Of a stretch of 64,000 bases of DNA, positions 39,652 through 49,008 are shown in pieces; within the stretch, counting starts at the first letter, position 1; each line of letters begins with the position of its first letter. This DNA is from Bacteroidota bacterium (GTDB lineage Bacteria; Bacteroidota; Ignavibacteria; Kryptoniales; JAKASW01): NCBI GenBank assembly GCA_021825585.1, contig JAKAGT010000023.1, forward strand, positions 1-64,000, written 5' to 3'. Below the pieces are notes generated by a model. The model worked only from the letters and a program-made list of their open reading frames with translations, was not told where the DNA came from and searched no databases. A program made the position numbers and the translations under genes.

Positions 39652-41867
39652 ACTCGCCTCCGTAGCGTGATCAAAAAGTTTGCCCCCCTGAGAGGGCCTG
39701 GTGAAATGAGCTGAACAGTCCCATCGTAATAATCCGCGACAATCTCACCGACGATGGAAAGACCTAACCCGACGCCTTCAGGCTTGGTCGAGAAGTATGG
39801 CTGAAAGATGGATTCTCTGTTCGCTTGCGGAATCCCTGGGCCACTGTCCGAAAACATGATCTCTACTTGGTCTGCACCATTCCGTTCGATGGAAACCTTT
39901 ATCTCGCGCTTTGATTCTGATACTTGTCCGAGCCAATACAGACTGTTCTGTAACATATTCAAAATCACTTCTTGTATCTCGGCGGGATCAACTCGTACTA
40001 ATGTCTGTGACTTCGGCAACGCTGTTGTGACTTTGAGTTTGGAGATATCATCGTTCAAAACGTCAAACGCATCTTGCACAATGTCTTCTAGATACAGCTG
40101 GCTTGGCCGCCCACGCTTTCGTCCTCCAAAAGGCTCCATCCTACGGAAGGCGGTGGCAACGACGTCTCCCTGTTTCAGAATTGTCAAAAATCGACCAGCG
40201 AAAAGCCTGGATAGTTCCTTCTGAAGAGCATCTGATTGTTTTACATCATTTAAGCCGAGCTCTGCTTCGTTGTTGATGGAGGCAATCGGCTGTCTGCCTT
40301 CATGAAGTACATGATCGATCAACTGCCCGAGGGTAGCAAGTCTCTGATACCGGGCCAGCACAGTCTGTATTTCTTTTAGTTGCTCACCAATCTGTTGCTG
40401 AGTCGTCCTTAAAATCTCCTCAGCCTTTTCATCCTTAGGATGCTTTTTCGCAATGTGATCCGATAGTGATGATAAATCAAATCCAGAGAATATTCCGCCC
40501 ACCGCCTTCGGCCCCTTTGTGGACTCTTTCGGGCGTTTTGCTTCCCAACGCAATTCCTCTATCTTAGCAAGTATGGCATGGATGACATCCCGAAAATCTT
40601 CAAATGCTTGGTTCTCCTGCAAGCCTTGTCGGTTCGATTGGTCACTAAGCTGTGTGTTAGTGTCCGCTGAAATTGAAACAGCCCCGTACACTTGATTATT
40701 AGACAACCTGAGTGTGGGGTTCTGAACCCGGCGGCGTTCCAATTTGAACGAGTCGTCGTCAGGTTCGCCGTACGGCAAAACTCGGAATCCATCTCGATAA
40801 ATGTTTATCCCTGCAAATGCATCCAAATCGCGCCTTACTTCCTTGATCGTCGAATCTGTCTTCTGGATAACGTTACCCAGGTCATCCCGATCCCATGCTC
40901 TTAATTCAAATTCAAATGGGCCACATTCTATAAATTTTCTTTCTTCGGGCATCTCACCATGCTCCAATCCTCGAACCACAAATTGACCAGCGGTGTCTTT
41001 GATGCGCACGAATTGTCCTTTGAACTGCTTCTCGGTACCTTCCGCAAGCACCCTGCAACGGATCGCGTAGCTACCGTCGCTCTGTATAGTAGCCCGAACA
41101 AAGTAGTGTGGATACTTCAGAATATCCGGTGGTTCAACTTTGCTACTGTATTGAGAGAACTCTTCAGGTAAGCTTAACTCAATTTCAAAGTCCTGCGCTT
41201 TGGAAGCCTGAGGTGAAACGAGACGAGCCAAACCTCGTCTTAAGTCTTCGAATTGTTTTGTTTCCCATTTCTGCTTCAGGGAACTCATCCGAAGGATCGT
41301 TCCTTTTTCCAAGGCAGCGGGCCTCGGTCCTTTCCTTTCGTTTCTCCAAAGTGCCTCGATTGCTCCGCCCGGACAGATATCGGATGGCTTTCGGGACTCC
41401 CACAAAACAATAACTTCATCCAGATATTTCTTTTCATCCTCAAACTGGGTCCAGTCGAAGATCGCATAGACCTCCCTTTCCGTGCCTTCGAGTCGCGAGA
41501 TGACCTCAAGCTGATTTGCCAAGCGCGACGACGCGAATCTGCCGATCCCCTTTTGTCCCAAGTATCTACGCTTTAACCTTTCAGTGTGATCTCTTTCTCG
41601 TTTGGAAGGAGTTGCCGGTTCCATCCATACACTTTTGACGGTAGCGAGATTCATCCCGCGACCATTATCCATGACTTCTATTTGCCCGCTCATCTTTTCC
41701 AAAGGAGGTGTGAACTCAATAAGCACGCGGGTCGCGTCAGCATCGTATGCGTTCTTCACCAACTCAATGACCGCGACAACCTCATTGCTAATCAGTTCTT
41801 CGCCGAGAGTCCGCAGCATCCTGGCACGTGGACGCAGAAATGTCCCAGGTTCAGGTTGTCCAGTCAA
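39648..41867 (-). CDS. dual-GHKL protein: MORC/Hsp90-like ATPase fused to histidine kinase
   Basis: A 739-residue protein with two ATP-binding domains. The first (about 20-230) is of Hsp90/MutL/MORC type: VIELVKNAYDADA (34-46), MDNGRGM (66-72) and GQKGIGRFASSRL (104-116). A middle region (230-430) resembles the transducer part. A helical segment (480-545) carries a histidine in LHEGRQPIASI (His522), at the place of the kinase H-box. The C-terminal HATPase has N-box NMLQNSLYWL (637-646), SDSGPGI (673-679) and GVGLGLSI (698-705). No membrane segment. It overlaps the methylase gene upstream and the receiver gene downstream by four bases each. Confidence 0.85.
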   Translation of the reverse strand: MTGQPEPGTFLRPRARMLRTLGEELISNEVVAVIELVKNAYDADATRVLIEFTPPLEKMSGQIEVMDNGRGMNLATVKSVWMEPATPSKRERDHTERLKRRYLGQKGIGRFASSRLANQLEVISRLEGTEREVYAIFDWTQFEDEKKYLDEVIVLWESRKPSDICPGGAIEALWRNERKGPRPAALEKGTILRMSSLKQKWETKQFEDLRRGLARLVSPQASKAQDFEIELSLPEEFSQYSSKVEPPDILKYPHYFVRATIQSDGSYAIRCRVLAEGTEKQFKGQFVRIKDTAGQFVVRGLEHGEMPEERKFIECGPFEFELRAWDRDDLGNVIQKTDSTIKEVRRDLDAFAGINIYRDGFRVLPYGEPDDDSFKLERRRVQNPTLRLSNNQVYGAVSISADTNTQLSDQSNRQGLQENQAFEDFRDVIHAILAKIEELRWEAKRPKESTKGPKAVGGIFSGFDLSSLSDHIAKKHPKDEKAEEILRTTQQQIGEQLKEIQTVLARYQRLATLGQLIDHVLHEGRQPIASINNEAELGLNDVKQSDALQKELSRLFAGRFLTILKQGDVVATAFRRMEPFGGRKRGRPSQLYLEDIVQDAFDVLNDDISKLKVTTALPKSQTLVRVDPAEIQEVILNMLQNSLYWLGQVSESKREIKVSIERNGADQVEIMFSDSGPGIPQANRESIFQPYFSTKPEGVGLGLSIVGEIVADYYDGTVQLISPGPLRGANFLITLRRRV

Positions 41868-42850
41868 GGCTTCTTTAATCCTTCAAAGATCAATTCAGTG
41901 ACCACCGTTTTCATCACAGGAGGACAAACGGCGTTTCCTATCATTTTAATTTTGTCTCTACGCGATCCATATTCAAATTTCATCTCTTCAGGCATTCCCA
42001 TCGCAGCCTTTAACTCGTCCACCTGCAACATGCGCATGAGATGCCCCTTGTTCGAAGGTTTCACGATCGCAAATCTATCTAACGTAGTGATCGTGCGAAG
42101 CGGTCTTCCCAACTTCTGCCAGCCTCCTCCATGATCAGAACCATAGTATACGATGAGAAATGGTCTATTCTCACCTACCTCTTTCATTGCGCGGCTGGCC
42201 CTGCGAAGAGTTGCCCGAGCGCGGTTCCTCTTTCGTAGAGGCGTCCAATCATACTTCCCATTTAGGTTGATTATTGCTTTTGCTCTCAGCAATCTGTTTT
42301 TATTTGGTCGAATTTGCGAAGGATTACGTTTCAAATCACACAGGATGAACAAGCGCCGGCGTGTTTGGGGTACTCCGAACAGAGAAGCGTCCAATACCTG
42401 TTCGCGTATGTTATAACCAAGTGCCTGAAGTGAATCCTTCAATTCCATATAACGACCCCATCGCCTCATGCTCACCACGTTTTCAATTACAATCCATCGC
42501 GGTTTGAGCTTCTTTGCAAAACGAACAACTTGGAAAGCAGTATCCCTGCTTTTCGCTGAACCGGGTTTGTTTCCACGGGCTGGGCTATGGCTGGTACATT
42601 CAGGAGACGCGATAATAAGATCTATCTCCCCAACTTCTTTGGCAATCTGATTTATGTCAAGATCTTCGACTTGTCCTGGATAGAACTTAGCCGAAGGAAA
42701 GTTCGCAACGTGGGTTTGACCAGCTACGTTCCATGAATCGAAGGCCGCTACAATCTCCACACCAGCAGATTTGGCGCCCCAACTGCTTCCGCCCCCGCCA
42801 CTGAACATATCAATTGCACGAATCGTTCTTTTGGAAATCTTGCTCATCAC
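41864..42850 (-). CDS. dcm: DNA (cytosine-5-)-methyltransferase
   Basis: Makes 5-methylcytosine at an unknown target. Motif I is DMFSGGGGSSWG (about residues 14-25), the catalytic Cys is in SPECTSHSPARG, motif VI is IVIENVV, motif VIII QTRRRLF and motif X GNAVCPPV. The length of 328 residues means a short target-recognition region (about 180-260). GTG (42850) or the adjoining ATG (42847) starts it. First gene of the five-gene defence run, separated from the neighbouring type II system by 240 bases. Confidence 0.94.
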   Translation of the reverse strand: MMSKISKRTIRAIDMFSGGGGSSWGAKSAGVEIVAAFDSWNVAGQTHVANFPSAKFYPGQVEDLDINQIAKEVGEIDLIIASPECTSHSPARGNKPGSAKSRDTAFQVVRFAKKLKPRWIVIENVVSMRRWGRYMELKDSLQALGYNIREQVLDASLFGVPQTRRRLFILCDLKRNPSQIRPNKNRLLRAKAIINLNGKYDWTPLRKRNRARATLRRASRAMKEVGENRPFLIVYYGSDHGGGWQKLGRPLRTITTLDRFAIVKPSNKGHLMRMLQVDELKAAMGMPEEMKFEYGSRRDKIKMIGNAVCPPVMKTVVTELIFEGLKKP

Positions 42851-43090
42851 AATTGATCCAACGCTTGACCGATTTTATGGCACAGGCGGCTACTATACAT
42901 GATAAGAAAAATAGTCATCTGAACCTTGACGAACAAGCTTCTAACGCGCACGCATGCCACCGGCTAATGTGAGCCGTCTTAGTCGCCCCCTGCGAAGGCG
43001 GGTTAAACTTCCGCATTAACATGGTATAGTTTATGCCGAGGAGGTTGCTGTCGAAGGCGGCGTGGTGGATCTTGCAGGCTGTTCCCGTTG

Positions 43091-43777
43091 TCAGCCCTTT
43101 CGGCCATATCCTTTCGGTGCTTCGAAAAACGCGAGTTGGGCATCAACGTGTGCCTTTCGCTTTGCAACACCGTGGAATGAATTTCTTTCGACGTCTTCAT
43201 TCCCCCATTGGTCCCATCCGTCACGCTTGAACCTCGCGAACAATTCCAAATAAGGTCCCGGCGAACACGCCTCGATCAGATCGTAAAATTCGTCCGGCTT
43301 TCTGGAGTGCTCACGCTTGCGCGTGCTCAGCAGATTCACTTGTGTCCGGCCGGACTGCAGTGTTCTCATCCTCCCCCGTATTCCGAAAAGAATCAGCTCG
43401 GTGACATTCCGGAAATAGAAACCAACTCCTCTACCATCAGGACCGCCATCCTTGCGCACCTTGTACCACACAAGGTTGGTCTTGTATGTAAAGCCCCATG
43501 CCTCCATGACACGCAACCCATCCTGGAGCAGTGCGTTCGGAACCCATAGATATAGGTGAGACTTTGCCGCGGCAAGCTGGCGTACCGGAAGCTCCATAAT
43601 TTCCTTAAGCTCCATCGTTGGATATCTCAGCAGCCGCCTGTGCTCGGGGGCTACCTTTCCCGTGCGGTTCTGAAATTGCCAGGGCGGATCAACGAGAATC
43701 GTTGAATACGGACCCGTCGCCTTTGAAACCAAATCTACTGAAGCGTTCGGCTCACTTACTTTATAAACTTTACCCAT
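43091..43777 (-). CDS. MT-A70-family DNA adenine methyltransferase
   Basis: N6-adenine methylase with the catalytic motif in LVDPPWQFQNR and family blocks LYLWVPNALLQDGL, WGFTYKTNLVWYK and REHSRKPDEFYDLIE. The length of 228 residues is typical. GGAGAG sits before the ATG. It follows the BglII-like endonuclease gene by 20 bases on the same strand, making the protective half of a type II restriction system. Confidence 0.92.
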   Translation of the reverse strand: MGKVYKVSEPNASVDLVSKATGPYSTILVDPPWQFQNRTGKVAPEHRRLLRYPTMELKEIMELPVRQLAAAKSHLYLWVPNALLQDGLRVMEAWGFTYKTNLVWYKVRKDGGPDGRGVGFYFRNVTELILFGIRGRMRTLQSGRTQVNLLSTRKREHSRKPDEFYDLIEACSPGPYLELFARFKRDGWDQWGNEDVERNSFHGVAKRKAHVDAQLAFFEAPKGYGRKG

Positions 43778-43797
43778 ATTTCATCTCTCCATGAACA

Positions 43798-44526
43798 TTA
43801 AATAACCACGACGTCTATCGGGATGCCGATCAAAAGCAGAGGACACGGATTCCCGACTCCTCTATGCACCCGGTCTTCAAGCTTTCTCCAATGCGTCGTT
43901 GCCTCTCCAAATTTATCGCCCATGAAGGCGTGCGCCCATCCCTTTTCAAATGACTTTTTCGATTTAGCTGCCTGTCTGATCTTTTCCTTTTGCCGGTCGG
44001 TCGGATGGTAAAACCTCTGAAGCTTCTCAATTGCGTCGATCCCGTTCTTCTTGGCAAAAGCTTCGAACGCCTTTTCAAGACCTTTGTGCAACGACTCTCC
44101 GCGGGTGATTATCCCACCGATGGAAATCACCCCGTCCGCGTGAAGTCTTTTGAAGTTTTCCAGGTCACGATCGTAGAAGGGATCTTTATTATTCCACTCG
44201 ATCTCCAGCGCAAACGTCCCGCTCTGAAACTTTTTCACGTGATCAATTTCGTGAGAAATGGATTCCTTTTCCACTCCGTCCACGGTCTTCTTGATTTCAA
44301 AGATATGCTTTTCCCAACCGTATGTCTCTGCAAGAGAGTGCCTCAATCTCTGCGTCAGCTCCCCCTCGCCTCCTCCGCCGTAAACGAGTTCTTCGATAGG
44401 TATGCTGATGCTTCCCATGACTGCCTCAAGCTCCTTAACTGCAGTTCCCATGTCGTGTTTCAGGATGGCCTCCGCATGGTGAAGCGTAAGCACCTGAAAG
44501 CCCTTTTTCCTAATTGATTCAAACAT
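43798..44526 (-). CDS. BglII/BstYI-like type II restriction endonuclease
   Basis: The 242-residue protein matches the BglII-family layout. The acidic site lies in SHEIDHVK, followed by FALEIEWNNKDPFYDRDL and the downstream block LHADGVISIGGIITRG. The Glu-x-Glu before WNNKD is the metal-binding centre of this PD-(D/E)xK branch. Recognition sites in the family are GATC-centred, but the specificity of this enzyme cannot be read. It is paired with the MT-A70 methylase 20 bases downstream. Confidence 0.85.
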   Translation of the reverse strand: MFESIRKKGFQVLTLHHAEAILKHDMGTAVKELEAVMGSISIPIEELVYGGGGEGELTQRLRHSLAETYGWEKHIFEIKKTVDGVEKESISHEIDHVKKFQSGTFALEIEWNNKDPFYDRDLENFKRLHADGVISIGGIITRGESLHKGLEKAFEAFAKKNGIDAIEKLQRFYHPTDRQKEKIRQAAKSKKSFEKGWAHAFMGDKFGEATTHWRKLEDRVHRGVGNPCPLLLIGIPIDVVVI

Positions 44527-45218
44527 TCAGTTTCCCGGTTTGGTCGATTGGAAAGCCGAACACAAGCAATCTTTCCGCCCTGCGGTCAATGCCCTGTCGA
44601 TTCGCAGTCCATGTTGTGTCAATTTATTCCATCACCGGTGGACTTGCAAACTTTGCCCTTGATTGTCTTAGCGCCTAAACTCTCCAAATCTCACCTCCAG
44701 CCTTTCCTTGTCCGGCCAGTCGGACTTGTGCCTGGGGAGAATGATCTTATGACCATGGAGCTCCTGGAGGCCATGTCTCAGCACCGGCCCGTTGTGGCCG
44801 GGGTTTTTCACCGCTGAGACACAAGGGACGCAAAGGCCGGAGAGGGAGTACCAACTCTTCTTTCCGAGCTTTGCGTTCGTAGCATTTCGCAATTCAATCA
44901 TTCCCGGCAGCACTTTGCGGTTAAATCTTTTCGACCACCGTTCCGCCCGCTTTCCTTTTCCAGGAAGTTTGGAGAATCGGGCGAACCGGCGGGTCCGTGA
45001 CTCATACGGCCCCTGCTCATGCACATGCACAGGTCCAATGTGGGCCATTACCACAACAAAACAAAATCTAGACGGCACAAAGCTGGGAAAGTTGAACCGG
45101 CTTCGGTGTTCCTCCCCGGTGCGCTCTGATTGTGCACTCTACTTCAGCCGATGACGGGTCGTATTTGTGTTTTCCGCGCACTTTCGATAATATCTTGCAA
45201 CCACAACCGGGAAGGATT
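44527..45218. other. intergenic region with CGCAAAG-type repeat
   Basis: About 690 bases without a supported gene. A repeat at about 44805-44935 has inverted-looking ends (CACCGCTGAGACACAAGG with ACGCAAAGG; CTTTGCGTTCGTAGC with CTTTGCGGTTAAATC). A minus-strand frame of 136 codons crosses it and is judged spurious. The right end must hold the dCMP deaminase promoter. Confidence 0.5.
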
Positions 45219-45665
45219 ATGTCTAAGAAGAGAGTCGATTGGCTGGAGTATTTCATGTCGATAGCGGAACAGGTTTCCACCCGCAGCACGTGCGACCGCA
45301 AGAACGTCGGGGCTGTCATCGTGCGCGACAAAGTCATACTTTCCACTGGATACAACGGGAGCCTTCGCGGCGCGCCTCACTGCGATGAAGTGGGCCACGA
45401 TATGGAGAACGGCCATTGCGTGCGCACGATGCACGCCGAGGCAAACGCGGTTGCACAGGCGGCGAAGAACGGCGTGAATATCAACAACTCCGAACTCTAC
45501 GTCACCGCCTCCCCCTGCCTGAACTGCTTCAAGCTCCTCGCAAACTCGGGCATCACCACCATCTATTACAAGGAATTTTATCGCGACGAGAGAATAAGCA
45601 GGTACGCCGGGGAGGCGGGAGTGAAGCTGGTGTACATGGGCGACGAATCGAAAATAACGGAATGA
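45219..45665 (+). CDS. dCMP deaminase (ComEB-type)
   Basis: Zinc-dependent deaminase converting dCMP to dUMP for thymidylate synthesis. The zinc/catalytic motif MHAEANAV and the second PCLNCFK pair are present, preceded by STCDRKNVGAVIV. The open frame begins at 45132, but ATG 45219 (MSKKRVDWLEYF) has GGGAAGG close by and matches the family start, giving 148 residues. Confidence 0.93.
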   Translation: MSKKRVDWLEYFMSIAEQVSTRSTCDRKNVGAVIVRDKVILSTGYNGSLRGAPHCDEVGHDMENGHCVRTMHAEANAVAQAAKNGVNINNSELYVTASPCLNCFKLLANSGITTIYYKEFYRDERISRYAGEAGVKLVYMGDESKITE

Positions 45666-45843
45666 CCCGCCGCCGACAACGCGATTAGAGAACTGAGACA
45701 CACAGACTCGGTTGGATCAGTGATACTCTCCCTGTCTTGCGTGCCTCCGGGTTTAGATTCGACGCGGAACATACTTCATCGGACCGGCGTTAGGATACTC
45801 ATGAAAAGAGAATTCGCCCCCATTTGACAGAGACCGATATCGA

Positions 45844-46683
45844 TTGCAGTCAATCAAAATGAATCTGAGTTTCGTCGAACCCCGCGCCGAGCTGAAGCCT
45901 TACATCCAATCCATATGGGTTTTTGAGAGCGTGATCGGAATGCCGCCGTCCGACACAAGCCTCGCCGCCCCCAACGGCGCTCCTAAAATCATCATCAATT
46001 GCGAAAACTCAGTCACTTCCATTGTGGACGGACGGGTACAGGAAAGCCGTGAACATGGGATGTATTTTATCGGGACGAGGGACAAGTCCGTACTGCTTCA
46101 GACAAGCACCGGAAAGACTTGTTTCATCGGGATCGAGTTTCACCCACACGGGGCCTATCCTTTTTTCGGCATGCCGATGGTTGAATTGACTAACCGTTTT
46201 CTGCCCGCCGACCTGGTATTCGGCAAGTGGGGTCGAAATGTCTGTGAAATCTTGCCGGGGCTGAACAGTCTGGGCGGAAAAACGAATTTTATCCAGAATC
46301 AGCTCGCCAGGATGCTGAGGAAAAGCAAACCCCAGAACCGTATTGTCGAATATTGTGTCGGCTCTTTGAAGTCGACCGATGGGTTGGTGGCCGTCTCGGA
46401 ATTGGAACGTCGGACCGGTTATACCCGCCGTTATCTCGAAATCCTCTTCAGAGATCATGTCGGTTTATCACCAAAGGTGCTGGCGGGGATATTCCGTTTT
46501 CAGAAATTTTATCGGAACTGGGCCCGCAATATCCCATACGACGAAATCAGAGACGAACTCTACGACTACTATTATGACCAGTCGCACTTTGTAAGAGAAT
46601 TCAAGCGGATGACAGGTTTTTCTCCCCGCAAGTTTAACCATGAAGTCTCCAACGAGTTCGGAAGACGGATCTTGATCCATTAG
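45844..46683 (+). CDS. AraC-family transcriptional regulator
   Basis: The 279 residues comprise an N-terminal domain of about 150 residues of the type found in environmental-sensing AraC proteins (PRAELKPYIQSIWVFES) and a C-terminal double helix-turn-helix (about 180-260: LERRTGYTRRYLEILFRDHVG, YYYDQSHFVREFKRMTGFSP). ATG at 45859 (MNLSFVEPRAE) is an alternative start. The next gene on the same strand, an SRPBCC protein, may be its target. Confidence 0.88.
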   Translation: MQSIKMNLSFVEPRAELKPYIQSIWVFESVIGMPPSDTSLAAPNGAPKIIINCENSVTSIVDGRVQESREHGMYFIGTRDKSVLLQTSTGKTCFIGIEFHPHGAYPFFGMPMVELTNRFLPADLVFGKWGRNVCEILPGLNSLGGKTNFIQNQLARMLRKSKPQNRIVEYCVGSLKSTDGLVAVSELERRTGYTRRYLEILFRDHVGLSPKVLAGIFRFQKFYRNWARNIPYDEIRDELYDYYYDQSHFVREFKRMTGFSPRKFNHEVSNEFGRRILIH

Positions 46684-46765
46684 CAGTTCGCATTTTTACA
46701 ATGAACCGTCACGGAATAGTTTTAGTTTGTCTTAATGAAGAACAAGAACTGCCGGAGAAAGTACG

Positions 46766-47233
46766 ATGACGACTAAGAATGAAACAGGGCAAAGAGATTA
46801 TCACAAAACCATTATGGCAAAGATTACTCCAGAAGAGGCTTTCAACAATATCACTAATGTGGCCGGCTGGTGGACAAACAGTTTCAAAGGAAGTGCGAGA
46901 AAACTGAACGATGTGTTCGATGTTACTTTCGGTGAGACTAAAGTCACCTTCAAAGTGATCGAAGCGGTTCCTTGCAAGAAACTAGTGTGGCTGGTCACCG
47001 ACTGTAATTTGCATTGGCTCAAAAACAAAACCGAGTGGAATGGCACGAAGATAGTCTGGGAAATTTCGGAGGAGAAAAATGCGACTAGAATCAATATGAT
47101 GCATCTCGGACTCCTTCCCGGCATTGAGTGTTACAATGATTGCGAGGCGGGATGGGATCACTATGCGGGCGAAAGCTTGCCCAAACTAATAACTACCGGT
47201 AAGGGCGTGCTTGTGCAAGCGCGTCATTCGTGA
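46766..47233 (+). CDS. SRPBCC/AHSA1-family protein
   Basis: A 155-residue helix-grip protein: YHKTIMAKITPEEAFNNITNVAGWWT, then a beta stretch with ELVW-like KLVWLVTDCNL and TKIVWEIS, and a C-terminal helix (YAGESLPKLITTGKG). Such proteins bind hydrophobic ligands or act as Aha1-like chaperone cofactors; the ligand is unknown. GGAGAAAG precedes the ATG. It follows the AraC gene. Confidence 0.85.
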   Translation: MTTKNETGQRDYHKTIMAKITPEEAFNNITNVAGWWTNSFKGSARKLNDVFDVTFGETKVTFKVIEAVPCKKLVWLVTDCNLHWLKNKTEWNGTKIVWEISEEKNATRINMMHLGLLPGIECYNDCEAGWDHYAGESLPKLITTGKGVLVQARHS

Positions 47234-47437
47234 AGAATCTTCGTGCACATTGTGGCTGATGTTTTCGGCCGTGCTCCCATGCGACAATGTCCGCATCGGT
47301 GTGAGGTACGACGAGTCACCCCTCGCAGATGAAGAGATTCCGAAGGCGATCTGGCTCGATCATCGCGTCGATGACCCGGTAGCGCTCAAGAAAGGGATTC
47401 TCAATTCCGGAAGGCGCTCCGCTGTGGGGCCAGTTCC

Positions 47438-47869
47438 TTAGTTCCTGCTCATAGACGGGGAGACGAGGTCCACATAGTTCTTGTCCGCTATGTCTTGCCG
47501 GATTTTGGCGCGTTGTTCAAATATGTGCGCCAGGGCTATGTAGAATCCGGTTCCGATCAACCCGAGCATCAGAACGAACAGGCTTTTCGCGGCGACGGAG
47601 TAAATGAGGATCGCACCTACAAAGGCGTACATGGCAAATTCAAGAATCTTTAGTCTGCTCGCTATCCTTTTTCGCTCCGTCTCGTTCGTCCAGTAGTATA
47701 TGAACGGTTTTCGATCTGGTCCCATCGTCGATGCCCAGATCGTGTTGACCGCCAAAGTCTCCCTGTCCTTCGCCGTCAAAAGACAATCACCGTGCGAGAT
47801 GTTATTCAGGTTGACCGACATCCGCCCCTCATTCTCAGTTCGAGTGCCAATTCCGTAAGCCGTCGCCAT
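47438..47869 (-). CDS. two-helix membrane protein of unknown function
   Basis: Not recognised. From ATG 47869, with AAAGGAAC upstream, the product has 143 residues. A polar N-terminal part (MSVNLNNISHGDCLLTAKDRE) leads to two transmembrane helices (LEFAMYAFVGAILIYSVAA and LFVLMLGLIGTGFYIALAH) and a charged tail. The longer frame to 47935 has no ribosome site. Confidence 0.6.
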   Translation of the reverse strand: MATAYGIGTRTENEGRMSVNLNNISHGDCLLTAKDRETLAVNTIWASTMGPDRKPFIYYWTNETERKRIASRLKILEFAMYAFVGAILIYSVAAKSLFVLMLGLIGTGFYIALAHIFEQRAKIRQDIADKNYVDLVSPSMSRN

Positions 47870-48414
47870 CTCTGTTCCTTTCTTCGTAAGCATTACATTG
47901 GGGCAAGTATTATGCCGGCAAGAGCTTACGGTCATTCAGCGCGCGTATCCCTGTGTAATCAAAGAAAAGCGCCTCGTGGAGGGAGCACATTCTGTAGATG
48001 GTCAGGCAAAAGACCACAACGCGAGGTAAGGCAGCCCGCACCCGCCCCGTCCACCCGTCGTAAGTAGTCGCAACACGCGCACTTGGCGGTTCTGAAAGGA
48101 CGCAGGTCGCGGATTGTCTGATTGCTTGAAACGGAGTGAGTTCTCCGTTTCCATCCGGTAGAATTGACCGATACCGGTCGACCGGATTATACCGGTTCGG
48201 ATGCCATAAAGACCAATGAGCAAGACTCAGCCTTGTGCACCAACCAGGTAAATCTGACGCTTGGCATTGTATTAATTTCCTAATGGCATCGTCATCCCGA
48301 AAGGGTCGCAGACTCTTTCGGGACAAGTTTGCAATGGATGCTGTTACTAACCACCGGCAGAGGCCCGCCGCTGAAGCGCAGAGGCCCCCGGTCGATTTGC
48401 TGTGACACGGCTTA
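47870..48414. other. intergenic region with a hairpin
   Basis: About 545 bases with no gene I can support. TCCCGAAAG (48295-48303) and CTTTCGGGA (48315-48323) form a perfect stem. An open minus-strand frame of 189 codons spans the region but has an unusual composition and no family match. Confidence 0.45.
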
Positions 48415-48684
48415 TCAGGCTGGCTGCGTTCCGCCGCCCCCGTCGTCTTCCCAACGACATTCGTCGTCCGCCCGCACAAGAACGGCAGACTGCCCTTCGC
48501 GTATTTGCTCCATATAGTATTCGGGCCGCCGCGGTACGGTCTGGACTGCTCTCACCCAATGAGCTCCGTTGACCCCGTCATCAAGCCATCTCTCCAATTT
48601 CTGGAACGGAGGAGAGCTTCCCCTGGAACCGTTGGAGTGGGACCTCCGATCCTGCATTTCATTCGATCTCTCATCTCTTTTCAT
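48415..48684 (-). CDS. small hydrophilic protein of unknown function
   Basis: An 89-residue charged protein (KRDERSNEMQDRRSHSN...ADDECRWEDDGGGG) with no recognised domain. Its ATG overlaps the stop of the upstream 66-residue gene (48681-48684, ATGA). This coupling is the main argument that both are real. Confidence 0.4.
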   Translation of the reverse strand: MKRDERSNEMQDRRSHSNGSRGSSPPFQKLERWLDDGVNGAHWVRAVQTVPRRPEYYMEQIREGQSAVLVRADDECRWEDDGGGGTQPA

Positions 48685-48881
48685 CGCCTATCGCTTCGTT
48701 TCCTGCGCTCGATTTTCTTCGCAAATGCCAGCGCCTGATGCTCGTCGATGAACCAGTTTGACGAGACAAGTTTCTTGAACCACAAGAACTTCGTCCAATG
48801 CCTCACGATCCACGATGCGGGAGCGTGATAGATTAGCTCGATGAAGCCGCTTCGATCTCTATATATTATAGTGTTTCCCAA
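48681..48881 (-). CDS. small basic protein of unknown function
   Basis: 66 residues (MGNTIIYRDRSGFIELIYHA...KIERRKRSDRR), with a basic tail and an aromatic middle (WIVRHWTKFLWFKKLVSSNWF). It begins at TTG 48881 with AAGGG five to six bases upstream and overlaps the next gene by four bases. No family recognised. Confidence 0.45.
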   Translation of the reverse strand: MGNTIIYRDRSGFIELIYHAPASWIVRHWTKFLWFKKLVSSNWFIDEHQALAFAKKIERRKRSDRR

Positions 48882-49008
48882 AATTGTCCCTTCGTGAATA
48901 TACTTTGTTATCCTGTGTCAATTGAAGTCCGACGATTTCACAGCGTCTGCGATAACTTACGTTCGTTCCTCCCGAATCCTCCCTGTCCATCCGATCATCC
49001 GCCTGCTT

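Noticed and set aside
37440-44526. Possible prophage
   Set aside because: No integrase, capsid, terminase or lysis genes are visible; the content is restriction-modification and signalling.
44668-45078. Minus-strand 136-codon frame upstream of the dCMP deaminase gene
   Set aside because: Most of it is translated repeat sequence; no domain and no ribosome site.
47211-47441. Plus-strand 76-codon frame after the SRPBCC gene
   Set aside because: Overlaps the end of a real gene, with no ribosome site or domain.
47910-48479. Minus-strand 189-codon frame
   Set aside because: Unusual composition and no family; overlaps a hairpin and the coupled small genes in another frame.
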